DNA from: Halieaceae bacterium UBA5085
GTDB lineage: Bacteria; Pseudomonadota; Gammaproteobacteria; Pseudomonadales; Halieaceae
Reading direction: 5' to 3'
Assembly: GCA_002414665.1 (NCBI GenBank)
Contig: DIAF01000017.1
Location: 1-62,018, forward strand
DNA: 62,018 nt
Below the pieces are notes generated by a model. That model was not told where the DNA came from. It did no database searches and saw only the letters and a program-made list of their open reading frames with translations. Of the stretch, positions 8,711 to 17,582 are shown piece by piece; within the stretch, counting starts at the first letter, position 1; every line of letters starts with the position of its first letter. A program made the position numbers and the translations under genes.

Positions 8711-9565
8711 TCAGGTATTCAACAGGCGCAGTTCACCATTCAGGTGTACATCCCGCTGCGGGAAGGCGATGACCAGTCCATGCTCACGGAACAGCGCATC
8801 AATCTGGAAGCGAAGGTCGCTGCGAATCAGGCGCAAGCCGCGCTCGGCGGTGGAGTGCACCCAGAAATTGAGTTCGAACTCCAGCGAGCTGTCGCCAAAA
8901 TTATCGAATATCACCATCGGTTCCGGGGTCTTCAACACGTTCGGATGCTCCTCGGCAACGCGATACATCAAGCTCTCGGTAAGCCGCACATCGCTGTCGT
9001 AGGCAACACCCACCCGCACCGCCGTGCGCACCAGGTCGTCCACCAGCGTCCAGTTGGTGACGGTATTTTCAAGCAGCTGGCTGTTGGGAATCAGCAGATG
9101 TACGCCATCGACACGCCGGATGCGCGTTGAGCGCGTATTGATAGACTCCACCGTCCCGCGCACCTCGCCGAGCTCCAGAAAATCACCGATCTTGATGGGC
9201 CTTTCCCACATCAGTATCCAGCCACTGATGAAGTTGTTGATGATGTTCTGCGCCCCGAAGCCAAAGCCGATCGCCACGGCGCCGGATACGAAAGCGAACG
9301 CCGCCAGTGGCACACTCAGCAAATCCAGTGTCGACATGCCCACAATGGCCATACCGAGAATGAGGTAGGCGCGAAAAGCCAGCTGCACCACATTCGGATC
9401 GAGGTTGCGCTTGAGCATGCGCGAGCGCAGGAAGCGACCACTCCAGAGTACAAAAAAGATCCCGCCGACCAGCAGGGCCAGAACAGTCAGCACCTGGGCC
9501 AGGGTAATGGCGACGTCGCCAAATACGATTAGAGGCGCATTGAGGATTCGGTTAAGCTGTTCCAT
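8711..9565 (-). CDS. Small mechanosensitive channel, MscS family
   Basis: 284 residues. Three N-terminal transmembrane helices, with the pore-lining third helix rich in Gly/Ala (VSGAVAIGFGFGAQNIINNF). The MscS beta domain follows (WERPIKIGDFLELGEVRGTV, IRRVDGVHLLIPNSQLLENT) and then the C-terminal alpha/beta domain. It opens under membrane tension to release solutes during hypo-osmotic shock. It stands alone, divergent from the CorA-family gene; only 28 bases separate the two start codons. Confidence 0.93.
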   Translation of the reverse strand: MEQLNRILNAPLIVFGDVAITLAQVLTVLALLVGGIFFVLWSGRFLRSRMLKRNLDPNVVQLAFRAYLILGMAIVGMSTLDLLSVPLAAFAFVSGAVAIGFGFGAQNIINNFISGWILMWERPIKIGDFLELGEVRGTVESINTRSTRIRRVDGVHLLIPNSQLLENTVTNWTLVDDLVRTAVRVGVAYDSDVRLTESLMYRVAEEHPNVLKTPEPMVIFDNFGDSSLEFELNFWVHSTAERGLRLIRSDLRFQIDALFREHGLVIAFPQRDVHLNGELRLLNT

Positions 9566-9593
9566 GCAGGGTTCCTTGAAGGGTCACAGACGC

Positions 9594-10562
9594 ATGATCA
9601 GGGCAAAATTACTCTCACCGCAAGGGCAGTACCAGACAGGCGACGAATCGCTGGTTCCCGTGTGGCGGGAACAGGAAAGCAGCGTGCTCTGGCTGGACAT
9701 GGAGGGCGAACTGACCGCAGAACGGCAGGAACTGCTCGTTTCACTCAATTGTGACCGGCTCGCCGTCTCTGACTGCGCCCGCACCCGCCACCCGCCCAAG
9801 GTGGAAGAGTTCGACCACGACACGTTTATCCTGTTTCGCGGCATGACCAGCCTGGACGACAATCTTGAGTTGCAGCCTATGCCAGTCGGCATGTGGGTCG
9901 GCAAACGGATTCTCATCACCAGCCACCCAGGCACGGCCGTCAGTGTAAACCACTTCTGGGACAGCGAGGAACAACAGCCCTTACTGAAGACACCCAATGT
10001 TCTGGCTCTGCGTATTTTGCACTATGTGGGGGGGCGTTATCTGGAAAAGCTCATGGATTTCGAGGACACACTGGCCGGGCTGGAGGATGCCCTGCTGACC
10101 GACCAGACCGATACCGTGATGAAAGAACTGGTGGTCTACCGCTCGCGGTTGCGCAAACTGCTGCGTATTTTCAACTACCATGAAGCGCTAGCCGAGCACA
10201 TCCTGCACAGCGGCACCGTCCACCTGGGCGCCGGCAAGGACAAAAGCCACCACGTGCGTCGCGACCTCTTCGACCGCTGCGAACGACTGCGAACCCTGTG
10301 CTCCATGTACTACGAGATCTGCGGCGACCTCGTGGAGAGCCATATTTCCATCACCTCCCACCAGCTCAACCAGACCATGAAGATCCTCACCATCATCACG
10401 GCGATCTTCGTCCCGCTGAGTTTCGTCGCGGGTCTGTATGGCATGAATTTCCAGTATATGCCCGAACTGCAGTCCCGCTACGGTTACTTTGTGGTTCTGG
10501 GCCTGATGGCACTTCTGGCCGCGGGCATGCTGGCCCTGTTCCGCAAGGTGCGCTGGCTGTGA
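9594..10562 (+). CDS. CorA-family (ZntB-like) metal transporter
   Basis: 322 residues. A large N-terminal cytoplasmic funnel domain (to ~residue 255) with a long charged helix is followed by two transmembrane helices at the C-terminus. The GMN signature is present as YGMNFQYMPEL after the first helix, and the protein ends with a basic KVRWL. The size and lone-gene setting suit the ZntB branch (zinc) better than magnesium CorA, but substrate is not settled by sequence. The start at 9594 is chosen for a GAAGGG Shine-Dalgarno at 9578-9583; upstream in-frame ATGs lie inside the divergent MscS gene. Confidence 0.88.
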   Translation: MIRAKLLSPQGQYQTGDESLVPVWREQESSVLWLDMEGELTAERQELLVSLNCDRLAVSDCARTRHPPKVEEFDHDTFILFRGMTSLDDNLELQPMPVGMWVGKRILITSHPGTAVSVNHFWDSEEQQPLLKTPNVLALRILHYVGGRYLEKLMDFEDTLAGLEDALLTDQTDTVMKELVVYRSRLRKLLRIFNYHEALAEHILHSGTVHLGAGKDKSHHVRRDLFDRCERLRTLCSMYYEICGDLVESHISITSHQLNQTMKILTIITAIFVPLSFVAGLYGMNFQYMPELQSRYGYFVVLGLMALLAAGMLALFRKVRWL

Positions 10563-10638
10563 CGGCGAAATCAGGCCTTTGCGGATAGCCGCATTAACGC
10601 TATTGTTTCGACAAACAGAATAACGAAAGGTCATCCTG

Positions 10639-12237
10639 ATGCGCCCAGTCAACCTCGCCGACGCCGGCTTTCTTCTGATGGAGAAGCGACAGACCCCCAT
10701 GCATGTGGGCGGACTGCACCTGTTCAACTACCCGAAGGGTGTCGACCAGCGAGAATTCCTCCAGCAGGTGCTTGCCGCCCTGCGCACCGACGAGGAATAT
10801 CGGCGCCCGTTTGGTGAATATGTCACCACCGGTCGCGCAGGCCCCCTGCGGCTGTACTGGGAAAAGGATGAGCACCTCGACATTGACTACCACGTGCGTC
10901 ACTCCGCCCTGCCCCAACCCGGCCGCTATCGTGAGTTGTTCATGCTGGTGTCAAGGCTGCACAGCACGCTGCTTGACCGCACGCGACCGCTCTGGGAACT
11001 GCATCTCATCGAAGGCCTGCGCAACAACCAGTTTGCCCTGTACAGCAAATGCCATCACGCGGCGACCGACGGCGCATCAGCGATGCACATGATGAACGCC
11101 ATGTACTCCACCAGCCCACGGAGCCGCGCGCGCCACTCCGCAATGTCCTTCGAGGCCTTCGAGCAGTACAAGGCCGGGCGTCTGCCACCCCCCGTGGGGC
11201 GTGTGGAACCGCGCGGGCGGGAACTGAAAACCGTGCTGGAAGCGCTGCGCCAGCAGTACGACACCACCACCAACCTGGTCAGCGCCTTTCGCCAGTTCGG
11301 CGGCGCTTTCTTTGGCCGCAGTGGTAACCTCGCGGTGCCCTGGCATCACGTGCCCCGCACCTCGATCAACACCAATGTCAGCGGGTCCAGGCGCTTCGTT
11401 GCCCAATCCTTCGAGTTCGAACGTGTACGCAGCGTCTGCAAGGCGACCAATGCCACCGTCAACGATATCGTGCTGGCGATGTGTGCAGGCGCCCTGCGGC
11501 GCCACCTTGCCAACCTTGGCGAGCACCCCGCGCACTCGCTGAAGGCGATGGCACCGATCTCGCTCCGGGAAGAGAGCGATCTCGATTCCTCAAATGCTGT
11601 CGGGTTCATTACCGCCGACCTGGCCACCGATATAGCAGATCCAGAACAGCGGTTGCGCAAGATCCAGGCCTCGATGGCGGCGGGCAAGGCACTGCTGCGC
11701 AGCATGTCCCAACGCGAGGCGACGCTGTTCATGCAGATTACCCAGATACCCGCCCTGCTCACCTCCGTGCTCGGCATGGCCGCCAACTTCCCCGCCTTCA
11801 GCACCGTGATATCCAACGTCCCCGGGCCGCGTGAGCAGCTCTACTGGAACGGCGCCAGCCTGGAGGGTGTGTACCCTGCGTCCATCGTGTTTGATGGCTT
11901 CGCCATGAACATCACGCTGGTGAGTTACCGCAAACAGCTGGATTTCGGCATTGTCGCCTGCCGGCGTTCCATGCCCCAGGTACAGCGCATTATCGACTAC
12001 CTCGAAGAAGCGCTGGTGGAACTGGAAGAGCTCGCCGGCCTGCGCGCGGCCCCGAAACGCAAGAGCCGCAGCAAGTCAAAAGCAGCAGCCAGCGGCGCTC
12101 CCAGGGCGTCAACGAAGACCAAAACCAAAACCAAAGCAAAGGCCCGTCAGGCCACTGGCAGCAAGGCTGTGGCACGCACCAGGCCGAAGCGCGCCAGCAA
12201 ACCGAAACTGGCGGGTAGCACCAGCGCAAAAGGATGA
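10639..12237 (+). CDS. Wax ester synthase/diacylglycerol acyltransferase (WS/DGAT)
   Basis: 532-residue bifunctional acyltransferase that esterifies fatty alcohols or diacylglycerol with acyl-CoA to make storage wax or triacylglycerol. The catalytic HHxxxDG motif is KCHHAATDGASA (~residue 140). Further family marks are LDRTRPLWELHLIEGL, SNVPGPREQLYWNG and DGFAMNITLVSYR. The last ~60 residues are unusual: a Lys/Arg/Ala/Ser-rich tail including TKTKTKTKAKARQ, beyond the normal end of the fold. A possible promoter (TTGCGG, 16 bp, TATTGT) lies in the 76-bp gap before it. The HerA-like gene follows within 10 bp. Confidence 0.95.
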   Translation: MRPVNLADAGFLLMEKRQTPMHVGGLHLFNYPKGVDQREFLQQVLAALRTDEEYRRPFGEYVTTGRAGPLRLYWEKDEHLDIDYHVRHSALPQPGRYRELFMLVSRLHSTLLDRTRPLWELHLIEGLRNNQFALYSKCHHAATDGASAMHMMNAMYSTSPRSRARHSAMSFEAFEQYKAGRLPPPVGRVEPRGRELKTVLEALRQQYDTTTNLVSAFRQFGGAFFGRSGNLAVPWHHVPRTSINTNVSGSRRFVAQSFEFERVRSVCKATNATVNDIVLAMCAGALRRHLANLGEHPAHSLKAMAPISLREESDLDSSNAVGFITADLATDIADPEQRLRKIQASMAAGKALLRSMSQREATLFMQITQIPALLTSVLGMAANFPAFSTVISNVPGPREQLYWNGASLEGVYPASIVFDGFAMNITLVSYRKQLDFGIVACRRSMPQVQRIIDYLEEALVELEELAGLRAAPKRKSRSKSKAAASGAPRASTKTKTKTKAKARQATGSKAVARTRPKRASKPKLAGSTSAKG

Positions 12238-12247
12238 ATCGGTAACG

Positions 12248-13702
12248 ATGAACGAGCAAATTCTGATTGGCGGCAACGCCGAGGGACAGTGCGGCCTGCT
12301 GCCACGCTATGCCAACCGCCACGGCCTGATCGCTGGCGCTACCGGAACCGGGAAAACCGTCACCCTGCAGTGCCTCGCAGAGAGCTTCTCTGACCGCGGT
12401 GTGCCCGTGTTCATGGCGGACGTCAAAGGCGACCTCTCCGGTATCAGTCAGGCGGGAACGCCACACCCCAAGGTGGATGAACGCAACCAGTACATCGGCA
12501 TTACACACTACCAGCAGCGCGGCTTTCCCGTCGCCTTCTGGGATGTGTTCGGCGAGGCCGGGACACCGGTGCGCACCACCGTCACCGAAATGGGCCCTGC
12601 GCTGCTTGCTCGCCTGCTGGACCTGAACGACACCCAGGAAGGTGTGATGAACGTGGTCTTCGAGTTCGCCGACAGCGAGGGCCTGCTGCTGGTGGATCTG
12701 GCTGACCTGCGCACAACCCTGGAATATCTCGCCGAGCACGGCTCAGAACTGGGGGCAGGCTTCGGTGTCGCCAAGGCTTCAGTGAACGCCATTCTGCGCC
12801 GGTTACTGGTGCTTGAGCGCGAGGGGGGGCGCGCGTTTTTCGGCGAGCCCTCACTGGAACTGAAGGACTTCATGCAAACCACCCGTGACGGACGCGGGGT
12901 GATCAACCTGCTTGCCGCCAACACCCTCATCCAGAGCCCGCGCGTGTACTCTACGTTCCTGCTCTGGCTGCTCTCCGAGCTGTTTGAAACGCTGCCGGAA
13001 CTGGGCGATCCCGAGCAGCCTGTGCTGGTGTTCTTTTTCGATGAAGCTCACCTGTTGTTTCGCGATGTACCGCGCGCGCTGCTGGAGAAAATTGAGCAGG
13101 TCGTGCGCCTGATTCGCTCAAAAGGCGTCGGGGTGTACTTCATCAGCCAGAGTCCCAGCGATATACCGGATTCGGTGCTCGGTCAGTTGGGGAACCGTAT
13201 CCAGCACGCGCTGCGCGCCTACACACCCCGTGAACAAAAGGCCGTGCGCGTGGCCGCGCAATCGTTTCGCGAGAACCCCGCACTGGATACGGTCACCGCC
13301 ATCACCGAACTGGGAGTGGGCGAAGCTCTGGTGTCCCTGCTGCAGGACAAGGGCATTCCAGCGCCCGTGCAGCGCGTGCTGATTCGCCCACCGTGCTCGC
13401 GTATGGGGCCTGCGAGTCCGCAGGAGTGCGCTGCGGTGCTGGCGCACGACCCCAACCAGCGCCGCTATGCCGAGCCGGTTGACCCCCGCTCTGCCCACGA
13501 GGTGTTGCGCGAGAGAATTGAGGCCGCGAGTGCTCAGGAGGCGACGCAAAAAGCAGCCAAAGCGAAAACCCGCAGCTCAGGAGGGCGCCAGAGCACCAGC
13601 GAGGCTTTTATCAAGAGTATGGCCCGCAGCCTCGGCTCTGCCGCCGGCAGCAGTCTGGGCCGCAAGCTGTTTCGCGGACTGCTGGGATCCCTGCTCAAAT
13701 GA
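12248..13702 (+). CDS. HerA-like ATPase, DUF853 family
   Basis: 484 residues. P-loop IAGATGTGKTVTLQCLAE near the N-terminus; Walker B VFFFDEAHLLF at ~residue 260; a helicase-like arginine segment KGVGVYFISQSPSDIPD. This is the DUF853/HerA-FtsK type ATPase, found widely in proteobacteria, with no established role. It begins with MNEQILIGG at 12248, after an AAGGA sequence that overlaps the end of the wax synthase gene. The longer frame upstream is read through that gene and is spurious. The C-terminus is Ala/Lys-rich, ending in SSLGRKLFRGLLGSLLK. Confidence 0.9.
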   Translation: MNEQILIGGNAEGQCGLLPRYANRHGLIAGATGTGKTVTLQCLAESFSDRGVPVFMADVKGDLSGISQAGTPHPKVDERNQYIGITHYQQRGFPVAFWDVFGEAGTPVRTTVTEMGPALLARLLDLNDTQEGVMNVVFEFADSEGLLLVDLADLRTTLEYLAEHGSELGAGFGVAKASVNAILRRLLVLEREGGRAFFGEPSLELKDFMQTTRDGRGVINLLAANTLIQSPRVYSTFLLWLLSELFETLPELGDPEQPVLVFFFDEAHLLFRDVPRALLEKIEQVVRLIRSKGVGVYFISQSPSDIPDSVLGQLGNRIQHALRAYTPREQKAVRVAAQSFRENPALDTVTAITELGVGEALVSLLQDKGIPAPVQRVLIRPPCSRMGPASPQECAAVLAHDPNQRRYAEPVDPRSAHEVLRERIEAASAQEATQKAAKAKTRSSGGRQSTSEAFIKSMARSLGSAAGSSLGRKLFRGLLGSLLK

Positions 13703-13827
13703 ATCGCCGCCACCATCCGATGGAACTCCGCGACCGGTAAGGGGGTCTACTGCTGACCGCCGCCGTGTTGTCATCGCCTGAGCGTTGCAGCGCGTAGCAA
13801 GCGCGACCTCTGTCAAAGGAGCACACC

Positions 13828-14964
13828 ATGCGTTATACCTTCAGACTGGCGGCCCTGCTGCTGGCCACCTTTGTCGCTGCCTCACCCGGCCACACCCGAT
13901 CCGCCTATGCGCCCGCAGATACGAGCCTGGCCGTGGCAACGTTTGCCGGCGGTTGCTTCTGGTGCGTGGAAGAGGGCTTTGAGAAAATACCCGGCGTTGT
14001 GGAGGCAGTCTCCGGCTACAGCGGCGGCAGTGAAAAGAACCCGGACTACAAGCAGGTCTCCGCCGGCAAAACCGGCCATACCGAGGCGGTGCAGGTGTAC
14101 TATGACCCCTCCGTGATCACCTATGAGGGTTTGGTGGAGGGCTTCTGGCGCTTTATGGACCCCACCGACGCGGACGGGCAATTCGTTGATCGAGGCCGCC
14201 AGTACCGCCCGGCCATTTTCTATCATTCCGAGGAGCAGCGGCGCGTCGCGCAGGCGTCACGGGATGCGCTGGATGCCTCTGGCCGCTACGGCACTCCTGT
14301 GGTCATCGAAATTGCCCCGTTCAAGGCATTCTACGATGCCGAAGACTACCACCAGGATTACGCCAGCAAGAATCCACTGCGGTACCAGTTCTATACCTTC
14401 AATTCGGGGCGCTATCAGTTCATAGACCGGGTATGGGGCGATGAGCAGACGCTTGATTTCTCCCGTTTTCGTCCTGCCCCGGCAGCAGCGGGCAAGCAAA
14501 CGGCGTTCGATCCTGAGCGTTTCGTACGCCCCTCTGACGAGGTCCTGCGCCAGCGTCTCAGCCCCGAACAGTTCCGGATCGCGCGTCAGGACGGAACCGA
14601 ACGCGCCTTCAACAATGCCTACTGGGACGAAAAACGGGCAGGCATCTATGTGGACATCGTATCCGGGGAGCCGCTGTTTTCCTCTCGCGATAAATTTAAA
14701 TCAGGCACTGGGTGGCCCAGTTTCACTCGACCGATCAGTGAAGACAGTGTTGTGGAAAGGGATGACAGCAGCTTTTTCATCACGCGCACAGAAATTCGCA
14801 GCCGCTACGCAGACTCCCACCTGGGCCACGTATTTGATGACGGTCCCGCGCCCACAGGACTGCGCTACTGCATGAACTCGGCGGCCATGCGCTTCATTCC
14901 GCTGGAGGACATGGCGGCCGCGGGTTACGGCGACTACATTCCCGTTGTGACCGGCAAGGACTGA
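13828..14964 (+). CDS. msrAB: Exported bifunctional methionine sulfoxide reductase MsrA/MsrB
   Basis: 378-residue fusion that repairs both stereoisomers of oxidised methionine. A signal peptide (LAALLLATFVAASPGHTRSA) indicates a periplasmic enzyme. The MsrA domain (~35-205) has the catalytic GGCFWCVEEGF motif and the YHQDY segment. The MsrB domain (~230-375) has GTGWPSFTRPI, RSRYADSHLGHVFDDGP and the catalytic YCMNSAAMRFIP. The zinc-binding CxxC pairs of many MsrBs are not evident. The start follows a good AAAGGAG ribosome site. It may be coexpressed with the membrane protein 8 bases downstream. Confidence 0.96.
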   Translation: MRYTFRLAALLLATFVAASPGHTRSAYAPADTSLAVATFAGGCFWCVEEGFEKIPGVVEAVSGYSGGSEKNPDYKQVSAGKTGHTEAVQVYYDPSVITYEGLVEGFWRFMDPTDADGQFVDRGRQYRPAIFYHSEEQRRVAQASRDALDASGRYGTPVVIEIAPFKAFYDAEDYHQDYASKNPLRYQFYTFNSGRYQFIDRVWGDEQTLDFSRFRPAPAAAGKQTAFDPERFVRPSDEVLRQRLSPEQFRIARQDGTERAFNNAYWDEKRAGIYVDIVSGEPLFSSRDKFKSGTGWPSFTRPISEDSVVERDDSSFFITRTEIRSRYADSHLGHVFDDGPAPTGLRYCMNSAAMRFIPLEDMAAAGYGDYIPVVTGKD

Positions 14965-14972
14965 GGCACGCC

Positions 14973-15788
14973 ATGCACCGCCCGACCAGCGCAACCGGCC
15001 CTGATGCCATTCCACCCCTGGCGCTGCGCCGGCTGCCCTGGCTGCTGTGCACCGCCATCATCCTGCTGCAAAGCGCATTCTGGATCGCACAGGTCGAAGG
15101 TGGTGCAGCAAAAATCCTGCTCGCGGCGCTGGAAATGGGTCTCCTGGGTGGCCTGCTGTGGAACGGCTGGCGCATTCGCCGCTGGATCTACCAGACCGGT
15201 ACCGCAAGGCTCCGTGCCATCGCAGACCTCACGGTATCGGGGCTCGCTGTGTGTCTGCTTGGCGACGCCGTGAACCGCAATGTGCCGGCGCGCTTCTACA
15301 GCTACGACGACATAGTGCAGCACAGCTATCTGGCGGATTCGGTCTGGTTCTTTTTCCCGGGCTACGCACTGCTGCTGGCCGCCGTCTGGCTGGCAACCCG
15401 GGGCCGGGTGTCCCCGCTGTGGCGCGCCTTGCCGTTGGTGCTCGCCGCCTGCGGCGGCCTTTTCGCCTTCTTCGAGGTGCTCTTGCCAGGCACTGCCGCC
15501 TACATTGCCTGGCTCACGGGTGCCTACTCGATCCTGATCGCTCTCATGCTGCCCTGCGCACTGTGGATAGGGCTGGCCTTTGGCCGCCGCGGTCGCTGGG
15601 TCGCCCTGGGTGCCGTCATGGCGACCGTTGCCGATGGCATGATCGGCCAGTTCTGGCTGTACGGCAGCGGCCATTATCCCGCCATCGCCTATGCCAACTT
15701 CATGGTGTACTTCGTCTCGCAGGCCCTGCTACAGCAGTTGCCCCTGCTCGCTCAGAACTCGTACTCCAGCACCGCACGCAGCGTGTAA
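14973..15788 (+). CDS. Unknown polytopic membrane protein
   Basis: 271 residues with about seven or eight hydrophobic helices (for example WLLCTAIILLQSAFWIAQV, FPGYALLLAAVWLA, LPLVLAACGGLFAFFEVLL). A conserved-looking polar patch, GDAVNRNVPARFYSYDD, lies between helices 3 and 4. I do not recognise the family; the length and topology recall lysoplasmalogenase (YhhN)-type proteins but I see no diagnostic motif. It follows msrAB by 8 bp. Its last 37 bases overlap the convergent gene on the minus strand. Confidence 0.7.
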   Translation: MHRPTSATGPDAIPPLALRRLPWLLCTAIILLQSAFWIAQVEGGAAKILLAALEMGLLGGLLWNGWRIRRWIYQTGTARLRAIADLTVSGLAVCLLGDAVNRNVPARFYSYDDIVQHSYLADSVWFFFPGYALLLAAVWLATRGRVSPLWRALPLVLAACGGLFAFFEVLLPGTAAYIAWLTGAYSILIALMLPCALWIGLAFGRRGRWVALGAVMATVADGMIGQFWLYGSGHYPAIAYANFMVYFVSQALLQQLPLLAQNSYSSTARSV

Positions 15789-16474
15789 TCTGCGGTGGTA
15801 GCATCCAGGCCCCAGACAACGCCTGCTTCCCAGCGCAGCGCCTGGCGGCTGCCCAGCCGCGCCATACCCAGCAGCATGGGGCCCAGCGCCCGGGTGTCTT
15901 CACCCAGATAGAGTTCCAGCGCGGGCTCCAGCAACGGAGAGTGCCGATAGCGCGCCTGCAGCGCGGCGGCCGTCTCGAACTCGTCCTCAATGTCATCGCC
16001 CCACTCGTAGATCACCCCGAGGTTGGCTGTCGCACTGAAGCGACCCAGCTCTCGCTCCAGCAACAGCGTGGTGGAGTATTCCCAGATCTCTTCGTGTCGA
16101 TACTTCTCCAACTCGAACAACAGACCATAATCGAGCAGAAACTCCCCCTGCTCTGACAATTGCCAGAGTGCCTCCAACTCCCAGGCGTCGATGGTGAATC
16201 CGCTGTCGCTACCTTCCCGCCCGACCAGATAAGCTTCGGCAAATACAAACTCCGACACCGCTCGACCCAGACCGACACGGTGCGTAGCCTGACGCTGTGC
16301 AGCGCTGGCGGGTGAATTCTGCTCCTGCACCGCGCGCCACTCCAGCTCCCATTCCAGCTGTTCCACATAGGGGTGATAGACCTTGTCGACGACGCTGCCG
16401 TCGGCCACAGCAGCTGCCGGAAGCGCGGCAAACACCACCAGCATCAACCCCCCGCGGCTATTCCCTGACAGCAT
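15752..16474 (-). CDS. Exported beta-strand-rich protein of the Ftr1 operon
   Basis: About 240 residues from the ATG at 16474: a signal peptide (GGLMLVVFAALPAAAVAD) and then alternating-polarity strands rich in Glu, Tyr and Trp (WELEWRAVQEQNS, EFLLDYGLLFELEKY, LRAVLEYEF), ending in phenylalanine. This suggests an outer-membrane barrel or periplasmic beta protein. It overlaps the end of the Ftr1 gene by 17 bases, so it belongs to that operon and may deliver iron across the outer membrane or act as an accessory. No named family recognised. The longer frame to 16618 is inside the Ftr1 gene. Confidence 0.72.
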   Translation of the reverse strand: MLSGNSRGGLMLVVFAALPAAAVADGSVVDKVYHPYVEQLEWELEWRAVQEQNSPASAAQRQATHRVGLGRAVSEFVFAEAYLVGREGSDSGFTIDAWELEALWQLSEQGEFLLDYGLLFELEKYRHEEIWEYSTTLLLERELGRFSATANLGVIYEWGDDIEDEFETAAALQARYRHSPLLEPALELYLGEDTRALGPMLLGMARLGSRQALRWEAGVVWGLDATTADYTLRAVLEYEF

Positions 16475-17240
16475 GCCCAGCCCCCCCTCTACTGCCCCAC
16501 CAAAGCGCAACGCCGGCAAGCGCCAGGCTGCCCAGATACAGGCCCACCTGCAGTGCCCCGGGCGTGGCTTCGTAGCCCAGCACGGCGTACAGCAGTTCAC
16601 CAAAAAACGATTGTTCACTGAGCATCGCCGAGCTGTCCCAGAGCGGGGACTGATCCGGCAACCAATCCACCTGTTCCAGCAACAGGGTGGCTTGCATCAG
16701 CATTCCGGAGCCAATCAACGCCAGGGCCGTACAGCAGCCCCATAAAGCCCAACGCTGCGGCAGGGCTCGCAGGGCGCCGTAGACCAACACGCCGGCACTG
16801 ATGCCTATGCCCATACCCAGGGCACTGCCTGCCCAGACGGCCGCCGCGTGTTCACCCAGCGCAGCAAAGGCGCGCACATAAATCTGTATCTCTGCACACT
16901 CGCGCACGATCGCCAGGCTGATGGCGATCGCCATCAATATCATCAGCAGGCGCGGTCGGCTCTGTGCACTCCAACTGAGCGCGAGAATGGGCACCAGAAG
17001 CAGGTAGACGCCGGCCTGCAGACTGGCATTCACCACCTCCTGTCCTGCGCCCTCCAGCGCATCGGTAATCGACGCCAGAAACGACGCGTACAGCGTCACG
17101 CCCGCCGCCGCCAGTGGCACGGCGAGCCACAGCCAGCGGTTTCCGAGGCGAATACCCCGCGCCAGGGCCAGCAGGGCACTCACCAGTACCGCCGCCTCCA
17201 GCACCTCGCGCAGGACGATAACCACTGAATTAAGAAACAC
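16458..17240 (-). CDS. Ftr1-family iron permease
   Basis: 260 residues with seven predicted helices. The two REXXE iron-binding motifs are present: LREVLEAAVL in helix 1 and VRECAEIQIY in helix 4. Ftr1/EfeU permeases move iron(III) generated by a coupled oxidase or periplasmic partner. Here the upstream neighbour is a cupredoxin instead of the EfeO/EfeB pair. It has a GTG start preceded by a GAGGG ribosome site. Confidence 0.92.
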   Translation of the reverse strand: MFLNSVVIVLREVLEAAVLVSALLALARGIRLGNRWLWLAVPLAAAGVTLYASFLASITDALEGAGQEVVNASLQAGVYLLLVPILALSWSAQSRPRLLMILMAIAISLAIVRECAEIQIYVRAFAALGEHAAAVWAGSALGMGIGISAGVLVYGALRALPQRWALWGCCTALALIGSGMLMQATLLLEQVDWLPDQSPLWDSSAMLSEQSFFGELLYAVLGYEATPGALQVGLYLGSLALAGVALWWGSRGGAGHAVRE

Positions 17241-17249
17241 GACAGGCCC

Positions 17250-17582
17250 TCATTCCACCACCACCCTGCCCTGCGCCGTACGAGGGTTGAATTCGCCAAA
17301 AAACGGGTAGATTCCGGGTGCCAACGGCCCAATGAAAATATTGGCCTTGCTGCCCCCGAGAATGACCTTTTCGCGATTCAGTTCATAACTCTCGAACTCC
17401 TCCGGCGTGACATCATGGTTGATGACCACGAGTTTCACCTTGGTGTTGGCCGGAATGACGATGTCCTCGGGAATGAACAGGTGATCACGAATTTCCAACT
17501 CAAAAACCGGTGTGCGCGCCTGCGCCATGCCAGCCGCGAGGCTACACAGCACGGCGCAGGCCCACTGCTGCGCACGCTTCAC
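17250..17582 (-). CDS. Periplasmic cupredoxin-domain protein
   Basis: 110 residues: a signal peptide (ACAVLCSLAAGMAQA) and a cupredoxin-like domain of the EfeO N-terminal type. EFESYELNREKVILGGSK and GIYPFFGEFNPRTAQGRV match that family; the usual Cys-containing copper loop is replaced by FFGEF, so the metal site is probably the Glu/Met/His kind that binds iron or copper, or is absent. It precedes Ftr1 by 9 bp and its start overlaps the kinase stop. It is likely the periplasmic partner that feeds iron to the permease. Confidence 0.88.
   Translation of the reverse strand: MKRAQQWACAVLCSLAAGMAQARTPVFELEIRDHLFIPEDIVIPANTKVKLVVINHDVTPEEFESYELNREKVILGGSKANIFIGPLAPGIYPFFGEFNPRTAQGRVVVE

Noticed and set aside
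11951..12247. Plus-strand extension of the HerA-like ATPase
   Set aside because: Lies within the wax synthase gene in another frame and reads as arginine-rich shadow; MNEQILIGG is the natural start.
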